The notes under the pieces: model-generated
The model's input: only the letters and a program-made list of their open reading frames with translations
Databases searched by the model: none
What the model was told of the DNA's origin: nothing
Made by a program: the position numbers and the translations under genes
Part shown: positions 28,380 to 39,217 of the stretch, one piece after another
Layout: the number at the start of each line of letters is the position of its first letter
Numbering within the stretch: position 1 is the stretch's first letter
Source: Shewanella maritima
GTDB taxonomy: Bacteria > Pseudomonadota > Gammaproteobacteria > Enterobacterales > Shewanellaceae
Assembly (NCBI RefSeq): GCF_004295345.1
Contig: NZ_CP036200.1
Coordinates: 1,550,001-1,614,000, forward strand
Direction: 5' to 3'
Length of the DNA: 64,000 nt

Positions 28380-29560
28380 CTACGGCAAATGCTCTAAAGT
28401 GAGGTAGTCGTGAGACTGCATTTCGATTAAACGCGAACGGCACCGGCGGAACTCAAAACTTAGCTGACCGTCAGTGTATATCGACTCAAGCTCGACTTCA
28501 GCCGAGATAATCAACTTCACATTGCGCTCGTAAAACTCATCAACCATGGCAAGGAAACGTCTGGCAATATCATCACCTGTTGACTGCGCCCCCATTTGCT
28601 CAAGACCGCTTAATAATACAGTATGATAAACCCTAGCGATCTCCATATAGTCTCGTTGCGATCGAGGCCCATCGCATAAGTCGCGAAAGTTGGCGAGTAA
28701 CACACCTTGTGATTGCTGACGGATCGGAATATGCCTGCCGTCGATCTCAATGGGATCATTTAGCACTTCAGACTCAGGCGCAAGCTGCGCAAAATACTTA
28801 AGCAAGTTAACGTCGGCTTGTTCATCTAACGGGTAATGATAAATCTCAGCTTGCTCAAGCGTGCGCAAACGATAGTCAATCCCTGAGTCTACATTTAATA
28901 CTTGGCAATGTTTGTTTATCAGCGCAATGGCCGGCAAAAAGCGAGCACGTTGCAGACCATTCTTATATAAGTCGTCAGGAATAATGTTTGAAGTCGCAAC
29001 CAGTACTACACCATTTTTAAACAGTTGCTCAAACAAGGTGCCCAACAACATGGCGTCAGTAATGTCTGAGACGAAGAACTCGTCAAAACAAATCACCTGA
29101 TATTGTTTCGCCATTTTACTGGCGATCGACACAAGTGGGTCTTGTACACCTTTAAGCTGATCTAACTCATGATGTAACTGATGCATAAAGCGATGAAAAT
29201 GCGCTCTTAATTTTTTGTCACCAGGTAAGGCATCATAAAAGGTATCCATTAGGTAAGTTTTGCCGCGCCCAACGCCACCCCACAAATATAAGCCCTGTAC
29301 CTGCTCAGCTTTATTCTTGTCAAATGAGCTGCCAAATAAGCCCCCAACAACTTACCAATACCTGACTGGGGTTTGTTCGCCACTTTGACAATATCGTCAA
29401 ATACGCGCTGCAACGTTTTAACGGCTTGCTCTTGGGCTGGGTCAAACGAAAAGTCTTCTCGAGTGAGATCTTGCTGGTAATGCTCCCACGGGGTTAACTG
29501 CGACAAAACAACTTCTCTTAACGGCTTAATAATGCTCAGAATAATAACACCATTCACCAC
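28380..29560 (-). pseudogene. zapE: cell-division ATPase ZapE (AFG1-like), frameshifted
   Basis: Two overlapping frames encode one AFG1-type P-loop ATPase. The upstream frame (from 29560, or more likely TTG 29506 giving MSQLTPWEHYQQDL) runs to GIGKLLG and then goes out of phase. The downstream frame continues as LFGSSFDKNKAEQVQGLYLW and into Walker A GGVGRGKTYLMD, Walker B VICFDEFFVSDITDA and LVATSNI to the stop at 28380. The break is at the C5 run 29341-29345 (G5 on the coding strand); one extra G rejoins them and gives a protein of normal ZapE length. ZapE destabilises FtsZ polymers at the divisome. It lies between degQ (divergent) and the L13-S9 operon, as in related genomes. Confidence 0.9.
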
Positions 29561-29887
29561 GCTGATTAACTAGTGCAGAAAATTAATTAACCTTTGTTAA
29601 TCCCTTCGGAACTTGATAGCTGATCAACAATCTCAATCGGTAACGTATTAATCTTTTACGAGGCTAATGGCTTAAGTCTTATTAACCTCTCGTATTGATT
29701 AAAAAATTTTAACTTTGAATTTTGACATTCGACCGCTATATCAACTAGTAACGCGTAAACAATCGATCAATCGCCTACACTTGATTAATTAATTAACGCA
29801 GTCGCCTTAACTCACGTAAATAGTTTTAGGGTTGTTAGGGTAACCAACATAGCGAATAGTAATAATGTCTCTAGGAGCCATACGTCC
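29561..29887. other. intergenic region upstream of degQ
   Basis: This 327-base AT-rich stretch separates the divergent zapE and degQ genes. It holds the sigma-E-type promoter described separately and an untranslated leader of roughly 245 nt. No other gene is supported. Confidence 0.6.
29608..29636 (+). promoter_or_regulatory. candidate sigma-E promoter of degQ
   Basis: GGAACTT at 29608-29614 is identical to the sigma-E (RpoE) -35 core. After a 16-nt spacer TCTCAA (29631-29636) is close to the -10 consensus TCTGA. Periplasmic DegP/DegQ proteases are classical RpoE targets, so the position fits. Confidence 0.6.
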
Positions 29888-31237
29888 ATGAAAGCCAAAT
29901 TAAGCCTATTATCAGCAGCCGTACTGACCGCATCATTAGCCTTAAGCCCTGTGGTTTCGCAAGCTGCATTACCTCACTCTGTCAACGGTCAAACCTTACC
30001 TAGCCTGGCGCCAATGTTAGAAAAAACCACACCAGCAGTAGTGTCAGTTGCAGTGTCTGGCACTCAAGTGTCAAAGCAGCAAATTCCAGATATGTTCCGT
30101 TACTTCTTTGGCCCAAATGCGCCGCAAGAGCAGGTTCGCGAACGTCCATTTCGCGGCCTTGGTAGCGGCGTGATTATTGATGCCGACAAAGGCTACATCG
30201 TGACCAATCAACACGTGATTAATGGTGCCGACAATATCCAAATTGGTCTTTATGACGGCCGTGAAATTGAAGCAGAATTGATTGGGGAAGATGCTGAATC
30301 AGACATCGCGCTGCTAAAAATCGATGCAGATAACCTAACTGAGATTAAACAAACCGATACCGATTCTATCCGCGTGGGTGATTTCGCTGTCGCTATTGGT
30401 AACCCATTTGGTCTGGGGCAAACAGTCACTTCAGGTATTGTCAGCGCACTTGGTCGTAGCGGCCTAGGCATTGAAATGCTTGAGAACTTTATCCAAACCG
30501 ATGCGGCAATTAACAGCGGTAACTCTGGTGGCGCACTAGTAAACCTCAATGGTGAGTTGATTGGCATTAACACTGCCATTGTAGCGCCAACTGGCGGTAA
30601 CGTTGGTATTGGCTTTGCTATTCCGGCCAATATGGTCAATAACTTGGTCGGTCAAATCATCGAACACGGTGAAGTGCGCCGCGGCGTGTTAGGCGTTGCT
30701 GGGCGTGATTTAGATAAACAGCTTGCTGAAGCCTTTGGTTTAGATTCACAACACGGTGCATTCGTTAACGAAGTGGTACCTGACAGCGCTGCCGATGATG
30801 CTGGCATTAAAGCCGGTGATGTGATCATCTCAGTCAATGGTAAGAAGATTAAATCATTTCAGGAGTTACGCGCCAAAGTCGCCACCATGGGCGCAGGCGC
30901 TAAAGTGAAGTTTGACCTTATTCGCGATGGCGATAAAGAGTCTGTTAAAGCCACATTAGGCGCAGCAGACAGTGTAGAGAAAGCCAGCGGCGGTATTCAC
31001 CCTATGCTTGATGGGGCAACGCTGCAAGATGGCAGCAATGGCATTGAAATTACCGAGGTTGCCAATGGCTCTCCAGCAGCGCGCAGTGGACTGCAAAAAG
31101 GCGACATCATTACAGGCATCAATCGCACTAAAGCGAGTAACTTAAAAACCCTGAAGTCACTGCTTAAAGATACCGAAGGTACGGTCGCACTTAAGATTAA
31201 GCGTGATAGAACTTCGCTATACCTAGTATTGCGTTAA
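29888..31237 (+). CDS. degQ: periplasmic serine endoprotease DegQ/DegP family
   Basis: A 449-residue HtrA protease. A signal peptide (to about residue 26) is followed by the trypsin-like domain with the catalytic His in VTNQHVIN, Asp in ESDIALLKI and Ser in AINSGNSGGALVN. Two PDZ domains follow (about 255-345 and 365-449). The length and short LA loop (EQVRERPFRG) fit DegQ better than DegP, and the neighbour is degS, as in E. coli. It degrades misfolded envelope proteins. ATG preceded by AGGAGCC; a candidate sigma-E promoter lies about 250 nt upstream. Confidence 0.95.
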   Translation: MKAKLSLLSAAVLTASLALSPVVSQAALPHSVNGQTLPSLAPMLEKTTPAVVSVAVSGTQVSKQQIPDMFRYFFGPNAPQEQVRERPFRGLGSGVIIDADKGYIVTNQHVINGADNIQIGLYDGREIEAELIGEDAESDIALLKIDADNLTEIKQTDTDSIRVGDFAVAIGNPFGLGQTVTSGIVSALGRSGLGIEMLENFIQTDAAINSGNSGGALVNLNGELIGINTAIVAPTGGNVGIGFAIPANMVNNLVGQIIEHGEVRRGVLGVAGRDLDKQLAEAFGLDSQHGAFVNEVVPDSAADDAGIKAGDVIISVNGKKIKSFQELRAKVATMGAGAKVKFDLIRDGDKESVKATLGAADSVEKASGGIHPMLDGATLQDGSNGIEITEVANGSPAARSGLQKGDIITGINRTKASNLKTLKSLLKDTEGTVALKIKRDRTSLYLVLR

Positions 31238-31317
31238 TCGTAAACAAGCTTCATTAGAGCGGTTCAAGACATAGTTAAACCTAAGTTAGCTAACGCTTAA
31301 CAATTGTTTTGTTTGAT

Positions 31318-31359
31318 AAATAAGCACTGTAACCCATGAGTTTCAGTGCTTATTTTTTA
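31318..31359 (+). terminator. terminator between degQ and degS
   Basis: AAATAAGCACTG (31318-31329) pairs with CAGTGCTTATTT around a 14-nt loop and is followed by Ts. It separates degQ from degS, so degS probably has its own promoter in the last 50 nt. Confidence 0.8.
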
Positions 31360-31404
31360 TAAAAGTGCTACCATCTGCGGTCTCGGCCCAATAAAACCTG
31401 TCCC

Positions 31405-32481
31405 ATGAATATCAAAAGCACCTTCATCTATTTTGCTAAAGCTATCGTTTTCGGCTTAATCATGGCCGCAATGTTTCTTGGGCTAACAGCATATTTGAAC
31501 GGTGATTCATTTAGCTCTGGGTTTAAATCAACCACCAAGCGCAGTGAGGGCTTATCCTTTGCCAATGCTGTACGCCGCGCCGCCCCCGCCGTGGTCAATA
31601 TTTATAGCTTGAGTATTGATCAATCTCGGCCGATTAACTCTGGCGCCCTGCAAGAGCTTGGCTCTGGGGTGATTATGAGTAAAGAAGGCTATATCCTGAC
31701 GAACTATCACGTCATTAAACAAGCAGACGAAATCGTGGTCGCGCTGCAAGATGGTCGTAGGTTCACTTCAGAGGTAGTCGGCTCAGATCCTGAAACCGAC
31801 CTTTCAGTGATAAAAATTGAAGGCGATAACCTGCCGCTAGTACCAATCAACCTTAATAACCCTGCGTTAGTTGGTGACGTGGTGTTAGCGATTGGTAATC
31901 CATACAATATTGGCCAAACCATTACCCAAGGGATTATTAGCGCAACAGGTCGTAACGGCTTAAGCTCTGGTTATCTCGATTTTCTACAAACTGATGCTGC
32001 AATTAACGCCGGTAACTCGGGCGGTGCACTAATTGATACCAGTGGTGAGCTAATTGGTATTAATACCGCGGCATTTACTGTAGGTGGTGAAGGTGGCAAC
32101 AACGGTATTAGCTTTGCCATTCCAATCAAACTCGCTCATAGCATTATGGGGAAACTTATCCAGCATGGGCGTGTTATCCGCGGCGCTTTAGGCTTTACCG
32201 GCGAGCCGGTTAATCCCGTGGTCGCGCAGATCCTTAACCTGCCTAACCTAAATGGTGTAGTGATTACTGGCGTTGACCCAGATGGGCCTGCAGCACATGC
32301 AGATCTGCAGCCACGCGATGTTATCACTCATTATAATGACGAAGTCATTCCTGGCACTGACTTACTGATGGATAGAATTGCCGAGTCCACACCCGGCACT
32401 GAAGCAACCCTTTCTATTATTCGTAAGGGTCAGGTGCAACAGCTGGTTGTAACTGTTGGCGAAAAGAACTCTCCTATTTAA
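31405..32481 (+). CDS. degS: inner-membrane serine protease DegS
   Basis: A 358-residue HtrA protease with an uncleaved N-terminal membrane anchor (about residues 9-30), a protease domain (His in LTNYHVI, Asp in ETDLSVIKI, Ser in AINAGNSGGALID) and a single PDZ domain. DegS senses unfolded outer-membrane protein C-termini through its PDZ and makes the first cut in RseA, releasing sigma-E. That ties it functionally to the sigma-E-type promoter upstream of degQ. A strong terminator follows at 32509. Confidence 0.95.
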   Translation: MNIKSTFIYFAKAIVFGLIMAAMFLGLTAYLNGDSFSSGFKSTTKRSEGLSFANAVRRAAPAVVNIYSLSIDQSRPINSGALQELGSGVIMSKEGYILTNYHVIKQADEIVVALQDGRRFTSEVVGSDPETDLSVIKIEGDNLPLVPINLNNPALVGDVVLAIGNPYNIGQTITQGIISATGRNGLSSGYLDFLQTDAAINAGNSGGALIDTSGELIGINTAAFTVGGEGGNNGISFAIPIKLAHSIMGKLIQHGRVIRGALGFTGEPVNPVVAQILNLPNLNGVVITGVDPDGPAAHADLQPRDVITHYNDEVIPGTDLLMDRIAESTPGTEATLSIIRKGQVQQLVVTVGEKNSPI

Positions 32482-32508
32482 CGCCACGCGATGCTGCGAC
32501 TCAACATA

Positions 32509-32538
32509 AAAAGCCACATCATCACTGATGTGGCTTTT
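32509..32538. terminator. bidirectional terminator after degS
   Basis: AAAAGCCACATCA and TGATGTGGCTTTT form a 13-bp stem around TCAC. It lies between degS and the convergent octaheme cytochrome gene and serves both. Confidence 0.92.
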
Positions 32539-32568
32539 ACTTGGGATGGATGATGAAACTACGAACGT

Positions 32569-34233
32569 CTATTTGTGAATAATTGGGGTTTGTAGTGCTC
32601 TATCTTGATAATCACTATGACAAGTACCACATGAGAACTCTGCTGTAGACCACGGCATTTGGAATTTGCCATCCGCAGTGAACTGTTTAGCATCTGCAGA
32701 TAGGTCGATAGTAAATAAGTGCGACTTCACATCACCAAATACCACATCAGCGCTGCCCATTTTCGGCCCAGTCTTGACGGCACTTTTAGCCAGTTTTGGC
32801 ATGTGACAATCAGTACACTCGGCAACCATACCGTGAACCGCTGAAGTAAATTCTACTTGGTGACAGCTAGTACACTCTTTTACTGCGCCAGTGTGTATAC
32901 CATCAGCACTGTCTTGGTTTTTAGTCGACATATGTGGCTCATGGCAAGTAGAACACGCCATATCCTGCTTAGGACCAATTTCATCACCCGCTTTATAACT
33001 GCCGTGATCTTCTGGCACCACGCCAAGCATTTCATCTGCAGTTTGATGATGTTTAGATAAGCCACCACTAGAGATAATTCGCCCACCGACTTTGCTGCCA
33101 TCGGGGAACGCTGCGTTGTAGTCGCTCACATAACTAGGGTAATCTTTCTCACCATCACGAGTATGACATTCGGCGCAGGTGACGGCTTTGCCATAACCCA
33201 TATCATCTGCTAAGAAATCTTCTGTGGTTCTCGCTTGAGCATTCTTCGCAATATTGTCTTTTGAAGGAGAGCTAGCATGTAAGCTACCAGCGCCATGACA
33301 AGCTTCACACTGAACACCACCAGCAGCAAAGGTGCCGCCCATACCAGGCAGATCGTCTTGGCGGTCTAAGTTACGCTCGTCACCTTCTTCAGTTGTTGTG
33401 CGTTTCCAACCCGTCACATGGCAATTGCCGCATTTATACTGATAGTCAAATTCACTAGCTTTATAGTCGCCCATGACATCAGGATCATTGAGATGATTAT
33501 CAGGAATATTTAACTCACCATTGGCATTGCGGATATTGTATTGCACGTTATTGCCAGTAACGATGTAACCATCAGCGTCTAGCCAGCGCATCTTCCAATG
33601 ATAGCCGCCAACAACATAGGTGACATCATCGTATGAACTTGGTGCACCTAAAGTATTGTTTGTAGAGCCATCACCGTTAGGGCCGGCGAACTGCAACAAA
33701 TCGATGGCACCTGTGATAGTTGACTCTGGCGTATAAGGAAAACTAGGCTCCTCCCCATTACTAATTTTCTGAATTTTAAAGTTGTGACCGGTTTTTAAGA
33801 AAGAATCTTTATTGCTATGACAACCCAAGCAGGTTTGCGTGCCAACATAAGCTAGCTCGTTGCTTAACACAGTAATGGTCACTTTTGTACTGGCTTCACC
33901 GCCATTACCATCTTCAATCGAATAGGAAAGTATTGTTTCACCCACAGTGTCGGCAACAAATACCAGCTTATTGTTTTCAATGGTCACACTGCCTGTACCT
34001 GACTCGACCTCTGCAGCAGTAATAGTCAGTGTATCACCATCGGCGTCTGTATCATTGGCGAGTACGTCAATTTCAATCGTTGCACCAGCATTTAGCTCCG
34101 CTTGGTCAGCATTGGCAACCGGTGCGATATTTTCAGGAAGTAGCGTTGGATCATCGTTGTCACTGCCACAAGCAAACAGCATGGACACCATACTAGCGAG
34201 AAGTAGCTTTTTGAAAGAAAGTTGTGCGTTCAT
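32569..34233 (-). CDS. octaheme c-type cytochrome lipoprotein with N-terminal Ig/cadherin-like domain
   Basis: A 554-residue lipoprotein. The signal ends in a lipobox (SMLFAC, Cys22). An Asp-rich Ig/cadherin-like domain follows (about 35-125, with VLANDTDADGDTLTITA and SYSIEDGNGG). The rest is a cytochrome region with eight CXXCH sites: CLGCH, CGNCH, CEACH, CAECH, CSTCH, CTSCH, CTDCH and CGTCH. Many further His residues can serve as distal ligands. The arrangement resembles c554/octaheme reductase-type cytochromes of Shewanella; the electron partner is unknown and could be extracellular if the lipoprotein is surface-exposed. GAGGAT precedes the start. It lies downstream of a co-oriented kinase/regulator pair that may control it. 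Confidence 0.88.
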   Translation of the reverse strand: MNAQLSFKKLLLASMVSMLFACGSDNDDPTLLPENIAPVANADQAELNAGATIEIDVLANDTDADGDTLTITAAEVESGTGSVTIENNKLVFVADTVGETILSYSIEDGNGGEASTKVTITVLSNELAYVGTQTCLGCHSNKDSFLKTGHNFKIQKISNGEEPSFPYTPESTITGAIDLLQFAGPNGDGSTNNTLGAPSSYDDVTYVVGGYHWKMRWLDADGYIVTGNNVQYNIRNANGELNIPDNHLNDPDVMGDYKASEFDYQYKCGNCHVTGWKRTTTEEGDERNLDRQDDLPGMGGTFAAGGVQCEACHGAGSLHASSPSKDNIAKNAQARTTEDFLADDMGYGKAVTCAECHTRDGEKDYPSYVSDYNAAFPDGSKVGGRIISSGGLSKHHQTADEMLGVVPEDHGSYKAGDEIGPKQDMACSTCHEPHMSTKNQDSADGIHTGAVKECTSCHQVEFTSAVHGMVAECTDCHMPKLAKSAVKTGPKMGSADVVFGDVKSHLFTIDLSADAKQFTADGKFQMPWSTAEFSCGTCHSDYQDRALQTPIIHK

Positions 34234-34283
34234 AAATTCATCCTCTATTAGGGTATCTCAACCACCCTTTCTAGAGCGATTGA

Positions 34284-34301
34284 TATGTCTCTTTGGACAT
34301 A
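34284..34301. promoter_or_regulatory. inverted repeat upstream of the octaheme cytochrome gene
   Basis: TATGTC-N6-GACATA is a perfect dyad 50 nt upstream of the cytochrome start codon. It lies in the 190-nt gap between that gene and the response regulator gene and is a candidate operator. The binding protein is unknown. Confidence 0.4.
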
Positions 34302-34422
34302 CCCCAAGTATCCGCACAACAGTTTTGACTTGATAGATAAGCGAATTTCACAAGCCAAAACAGCTTGTGAACTTTAGTTATCAGATAATGTATAACCTAA
34401 TGAATTTATTGACTTTAAACTC

Positions 34423-35055
34423 TCAAGATAAACTATGATTTTGCAGCACAAATTGACCTGTATTTGTCAAAATATAGATCTTGCTCTCATTCTGCATCAC
34501 TAGACCTGCCTTTTTTAACTGCCTGAGGTGAAAGTTAAACTTGGTATGATCTTCAACACCAACTAAACGGCATAAATCCATAAATTTAAGCTGTTGATGT
34601 AATGCTAACTGCTTTAAGGTCTCTCGTCTCAAACTATTAGCAAGGGCACTGTAAACGCTATCAGGATCAATATCGCGACTGGCTTTCAATAATTGCTTTT
34701 CTTCAATACTGCGCCTAATACTTACCACTAAATCAACACTGTCAAACGGCTTAGTTATGACACTGTCAGATCCCTTTTTCATTGCATCGACAGCAGTATC
34801 AACTGTGGCATAGGCGGTGACGATAATAATGGCCATAAACGGGTTAGCCTGGCGAAGGTTAGAAATCGCCTCGACTCCCGTCATACCAGGCATCACTAAA
34901 TCCATCAGCGCGATGTCAAAGCTGCGTGATGATGCTACATCAATAGCAGCTTCAGCGTCCGCAGTAGCAACAACTTCAAAACCCTCTAACTCAAGAATAT
35001 CCACCATATTCTGCCGCAAGTTATTATCATCTTCGGCAATCAAAATTCGTGTCAT
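34423..35055 (-). CDS. response regulator with winged-helix (ArsR-like) output domain
   Basis: A 210-residue regulator. The receiver domain (1-120) has the EDD acidic pair, phospho-acceptor Asp52 (MDLVMPGMTG) and the conserved Lys in VITKPFD. The C-terminal 70 residues (ALANSLRRETLKQLALHQQ ... FHLRQLKKAGLVMQNES) form a winged helix of the ArsR type, an uncommon output for a receiver. It overlaps the kinase gene by 29 nt, so the two are translated together. It is the likely DNA-binding regulator of the octaheme cytochrome gene downstream. Confidence 0.85.
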   Translation of the reverse strand: MTRILIAEDDNNLRQNMVDILELEGFEVVATADAEAAIDVASSRSFDIALMDLVMPGMTGVEAISNLRQANPFMAIIIVTAYATVDTAVDAMKKGSDSVITKPFDSVDLVVSIRRSIEEKQLLKASRDIDPDSVYSALANSLRRETLKQLALHQQLKFMDLCRLVGVEDHTKFNFHLRQLKKAGLVMQNESKIYILTNTGQFVLQNHSLS

Positions 35056-36451
35056 GGGTTACCCTTTTCCGAAAAAACACCTGTGCCTGACAACCTTTAC
35101 CTTGCTCACTTCTCAACACCAATTTGCCGCCGTGCGAGTTGGCTATTTGCTCACAAATAGCTAACCCTAACCCCGTACCTTTACCAATTGGCTTACTGGA
35201 GTAAAACAGCTCTGTCGCACGCATAAGTTCATTTGCATCCATGCCATCACCCTGATCACTCACTTGCAGCACAGTGCTACCTTGCTGCTTGTATACACTG
35301 ATCTCAATATTGCCATTAGGCAGACTAGCGTCCATGGCATTGTGAACCAGATTTATCACAAGTTCTTCAAGCTTGACCGCCTGTCCAAGCATGGTCGAGT
35401 TAGGTTCACAAATGACCTTGATTTGATATTGATTGATTTTATGACTCAGTAGACTCAAGGCGCCGTTAATCACTTTGCTCCAATCGAATAAAGTATGTTT
35501 ATCGGTTGAAGGCCGAGCATAAGCAAGCAACTCTTTGGCAATATCAGCAGCCCGGTTAATGCCAACACGGCTGCGGCTAATGTATTCTGTCAACTCAGCT
35601 TGATGCGCTTGTGGCAGTTTGCGCTGCAGAATATCTAGCGCAAGGCTAGATGAAGCCAGTGGATTGTTGATCTCATGGGCGACGCCCATCGCTAACTGAC
35701 CAATGGCCTGATACTTATCAGCCTCGATAGCTCGCTTTAATTTCGCCTCGGTTGAGCGCTCTTTCTCAATATCAAATACCTTTAGCGCTTTATAAAGTGA
35801 TATCAAGATCAAGGTAGCGGCTAAGGTTCTAAATACAGGTACGCATGCATGCCACTGAGTTGGTACAAGGCCTGCTAGTACACCATATACAATAAGTGCA
35901 ACGCCGGTTATAACGAAGTATTGCCCATAACAATGTTGCTGCTGGCGTAGATACAAGCCGTACCTTGCGATGCCAATACCAGCGAGAGTTGCTGCGCCAA
36001 AACCCAGCAAGAAACGCGTCAATACGCTAATTTCCTCAAATGTGTCTAGCACACTAAAGCTGGCGAAACTAAAACTGGTAATACAGATCAGATAGAGAAC
36101 TGACAGTATCCCCACAGATAATCGCCCTAAACGGGAAAATAAAGAGTTATCGAAACGATAAAGCAGCCAGGAGAAAACCATCAAAAATACAAATGATAAA
36201 AATAACTTAGCCAGCCTTAACCATTGCACTAAATCTTGATAATTGTCGCTAATATCACGACCAAAAAGGATAACGTAAAGCTCAGACCATTCATGGAAAG
36301 CATGGGCAAAACCAAATAGTGCCAGTGCCCATAAGGTTGGAGAAATAGCTAATTGGCTGTACTTAAAATTACGAAAAACGACAACGCAGCCAATAGCAAA
36401 AAATACTAGGCCGTAAAATAAATAGATATTAAAAGTGACAAAACTCCACAT
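35027..36451 (-). CDS. multi-span membrane histidine kinase
   Basis: A 474-residue kinase with about seven membrane segments in residues 7-222 and no large periplasmic domain, so it probably senses a membrane-associated or quinone-type signal. A short coiled linker leads to HisKA (GQLAMGVAHEINNPLASS, His259) and the ATPase domain with N-box ELVINLVHNAMDAS, DQGDGM and GKGTGLGLAICEQI. The 3' end overlaps the response regulator gene. A terminator upstream at 36533 insulates it from murA. The signal is unknown. Confidence 0.85.
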   Translation of the reverse strand: MWSFVTFNIYLFYGLVFFAIGCVVVFRNFKYSQLAISPTLWALALFGFAHAFHEWSELYVILFGRDISDNYQDLVQWLRLAKLFLSFVFLMVFSWLLYRFDNSLFSRLGRLSVGILSVLYLICITSFSFASFSVLDTFEEISVLTRFLLGFGAATLAGIGIARYGLYLRQQQHCYGQYFVITGVALIVYGVLAGLVPTQWHACVPVFRTLAATLILISLYKALKVFDIEKERSTEAKLKRAIEADKYQAIGQLAMGVAHEINNPLASSSLALDILQRKLPQAHQAELTEYISRSRVGINRAADIAKELLAYARPSTDKHTLFDWSKVINGALSLLSHKINQYQIKVICEPNSTMLGQAVKLEELVINLVHNAMDASLPNGNIEISVYKQQGSTVLQVSDQGDGMDANELMRATELFYSSKPIGKGTGLGLAICEQIANSHGGKLVLRSEQGKGCQAQVFFRKRVTHDTNFDCRR

Positions 36452-36532
36452 ACGCTAAACGTATCATTAACCCCAACTGGGTATAGTGATCGCCTAGACA
36501 AATACAGACACGAATAAAATAAGCGAAAACAA

Positions 36533-36560
36533 AAAGCCACAGAACAATGTCTGTGGCTTT
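36533..36560 (-). terminator. terminator downstream of murA
   Basis: AAAGCCACAGA and TCTGTGGCTTT form an 11-bp stem around a 6-nt loop. On the minus strand a T-rich tail follows. It ends the leftward mla-murA transcripts before the kinase gene. Confidence 0.85.
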
Positions 36561-36624
36561 CATTCTGGACTTAGCACCCAATAGCAATTTATCGATTTAA
36601 GCGTTAGTTCACTCTACTCGGTTG

Positions 36625-38193
<1,569 letters not shown>

Positions 38194-38219
38194 ATGGATA
38201 CACCTTGTAAATTCTGTAT

Positions 38220-38498
38220 TTATTCGAAAAAGTCACCCAGATCGTACAGGGCAATCATCTTTTGTAATTGTGGACTCGGGCTAACTAATTTCAATGCCTG
38301 CGAGCCTGCCGTTGGGCTTTTCAATGACAATAACAACGCAATGCCTGCGCTGTCGGTATATTCTAAAGCGGACAAGTCTACCACCTGCGCTTCACGAGTA
38401 AACAGTTGATCGCGCCTAGACCACAATTGCGTGACATCCCGCTGCGTTAAGTGGCCGCTGACATATACACTTTGATTTTGCTGTTGAAACTGCGCCAT
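38220..38498 (-). CDS. mlaB: STAS-domain phospholipid transport protein MlaB
   Basis: A 92-residue single STAS domain (QVVDLSALEYTDSAGIALLLSL), with the conserved DSAG motif. MlaB binds the ATPase MlaF and stabilises the MlaFEDB inner-membrane complex that carries phospholipids between membranes. It is the fifth gene of the mla series and precedes ibaG. Confidence 0.9.
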   Translation of the reverse strand: MAQFQQQNQSVYVSGHLTQRDVTQLWSRRDQLFTREAQVVDLSALEYTDSAGIALLLSLKSPTAGSQALKLVSPSPQLQKMIALYDLGDFFE

Positions 38499-38523
38499 GA
38501 TATTTCGGCTCTAAAATTGATGA

Positions 38524-39207
38524 CTATTCAGCGGTAATATCTTGCTGAGTTTTGTCATTGAGCATTTGTATTACATTATCAATGCCTTGCTGACGAATAA
38601 GGTTAGATATTTCTGAGCGCTTTGACGCTAATAAACTGACCCCTTCTGCAACCAGATCAAATGCTTTCCAGGTTTTGTCTTTTAAACGTCTTGCTTTAAA
38701 CACTAATTTAATTGGCGGGCGACCATTCTCGACAATCTGTACACTCACCTCAACAATCTTTTCATTACTGAAATCACGAGCCGGTGAAAACTCGACGGTT
38801 TGATCGGTATATTCTGTAAGTGCCTGGGCATAAGTCGCAATCAAATAACCTTTAAAGGCTTCAACAAACGCGCTGCGCTGTTCTTTGGAAGACTCGCGAA
38901 CGTACTGCCCCATCACCTTGTAAGCCGCGTATTTGTAATCCACGTAAGGCATCAGTTCTTGCTCAACAATCACTTTTAAATGCCCTAGATCTTGGTCAAT
39001 TATCGCTTTATCTGCAGCAAAACGGCCAAAGGTTTTGTCGGCAACTTGCTCAACTAACTTGTAAGGGTCAGTGCGATCAACTTCTTCAGCTTGAGCTGTA
39101 ACGCTCAGCAAAGTCGCTAAAACCAAGATGACCGACATGAACGCAGTATACGGAGCTTGCAATACTTTCCCAAAAAATCGATGCATAGGCTTTTGAAACA
39201 ACTGCAT
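38524..39207 (-). CDS. mlaC: periplasmic phospholipid-binding protein MlaC
   Basis: A 227-residue exported protein that ferries phospholipid between the outer-membrane Mla complex and MlaD. The ATG at 39207 is chosen because AGGAG lies 8 nt upstream; the frame is open 17 codons further. The signal segment ends ...LATLLSVTAQAEE. The mature domain follows the MlaC (Tol/Ttg2D) pattern: DPYKLVEQVADKTFGRF, VDYKYAAYKVMGQYVRESSKEQRSAFVEAF and VVE-type strands ending with KTWKAFDLVAEGVSLLASKRSE. It lies 10 nt after mlaD. Confidence 0.95.
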   Translation of the reverse strand: MQLFQKPMHRFFGKVLQAPYTAFMSVILVLATLLSVTAQAEEVDRTDPYKLVEQVADKTFGRFAADKAIIDQDLGHLKVIVEQELMPYVDYKYAAYKVMGQYVRESSKEQRSAFVEAFKGYLIATYAQALTEYTDQTVEFSPARDFSNEKIVEVSVQIVENGRPPIKLVFKARRLKDKTWKAFDLVAEGVSLLASKRSEISNLIRQQGIDNVIQMLNDKTQQDITAE

Positions 39208-39217
39208 GAGGTAACTC

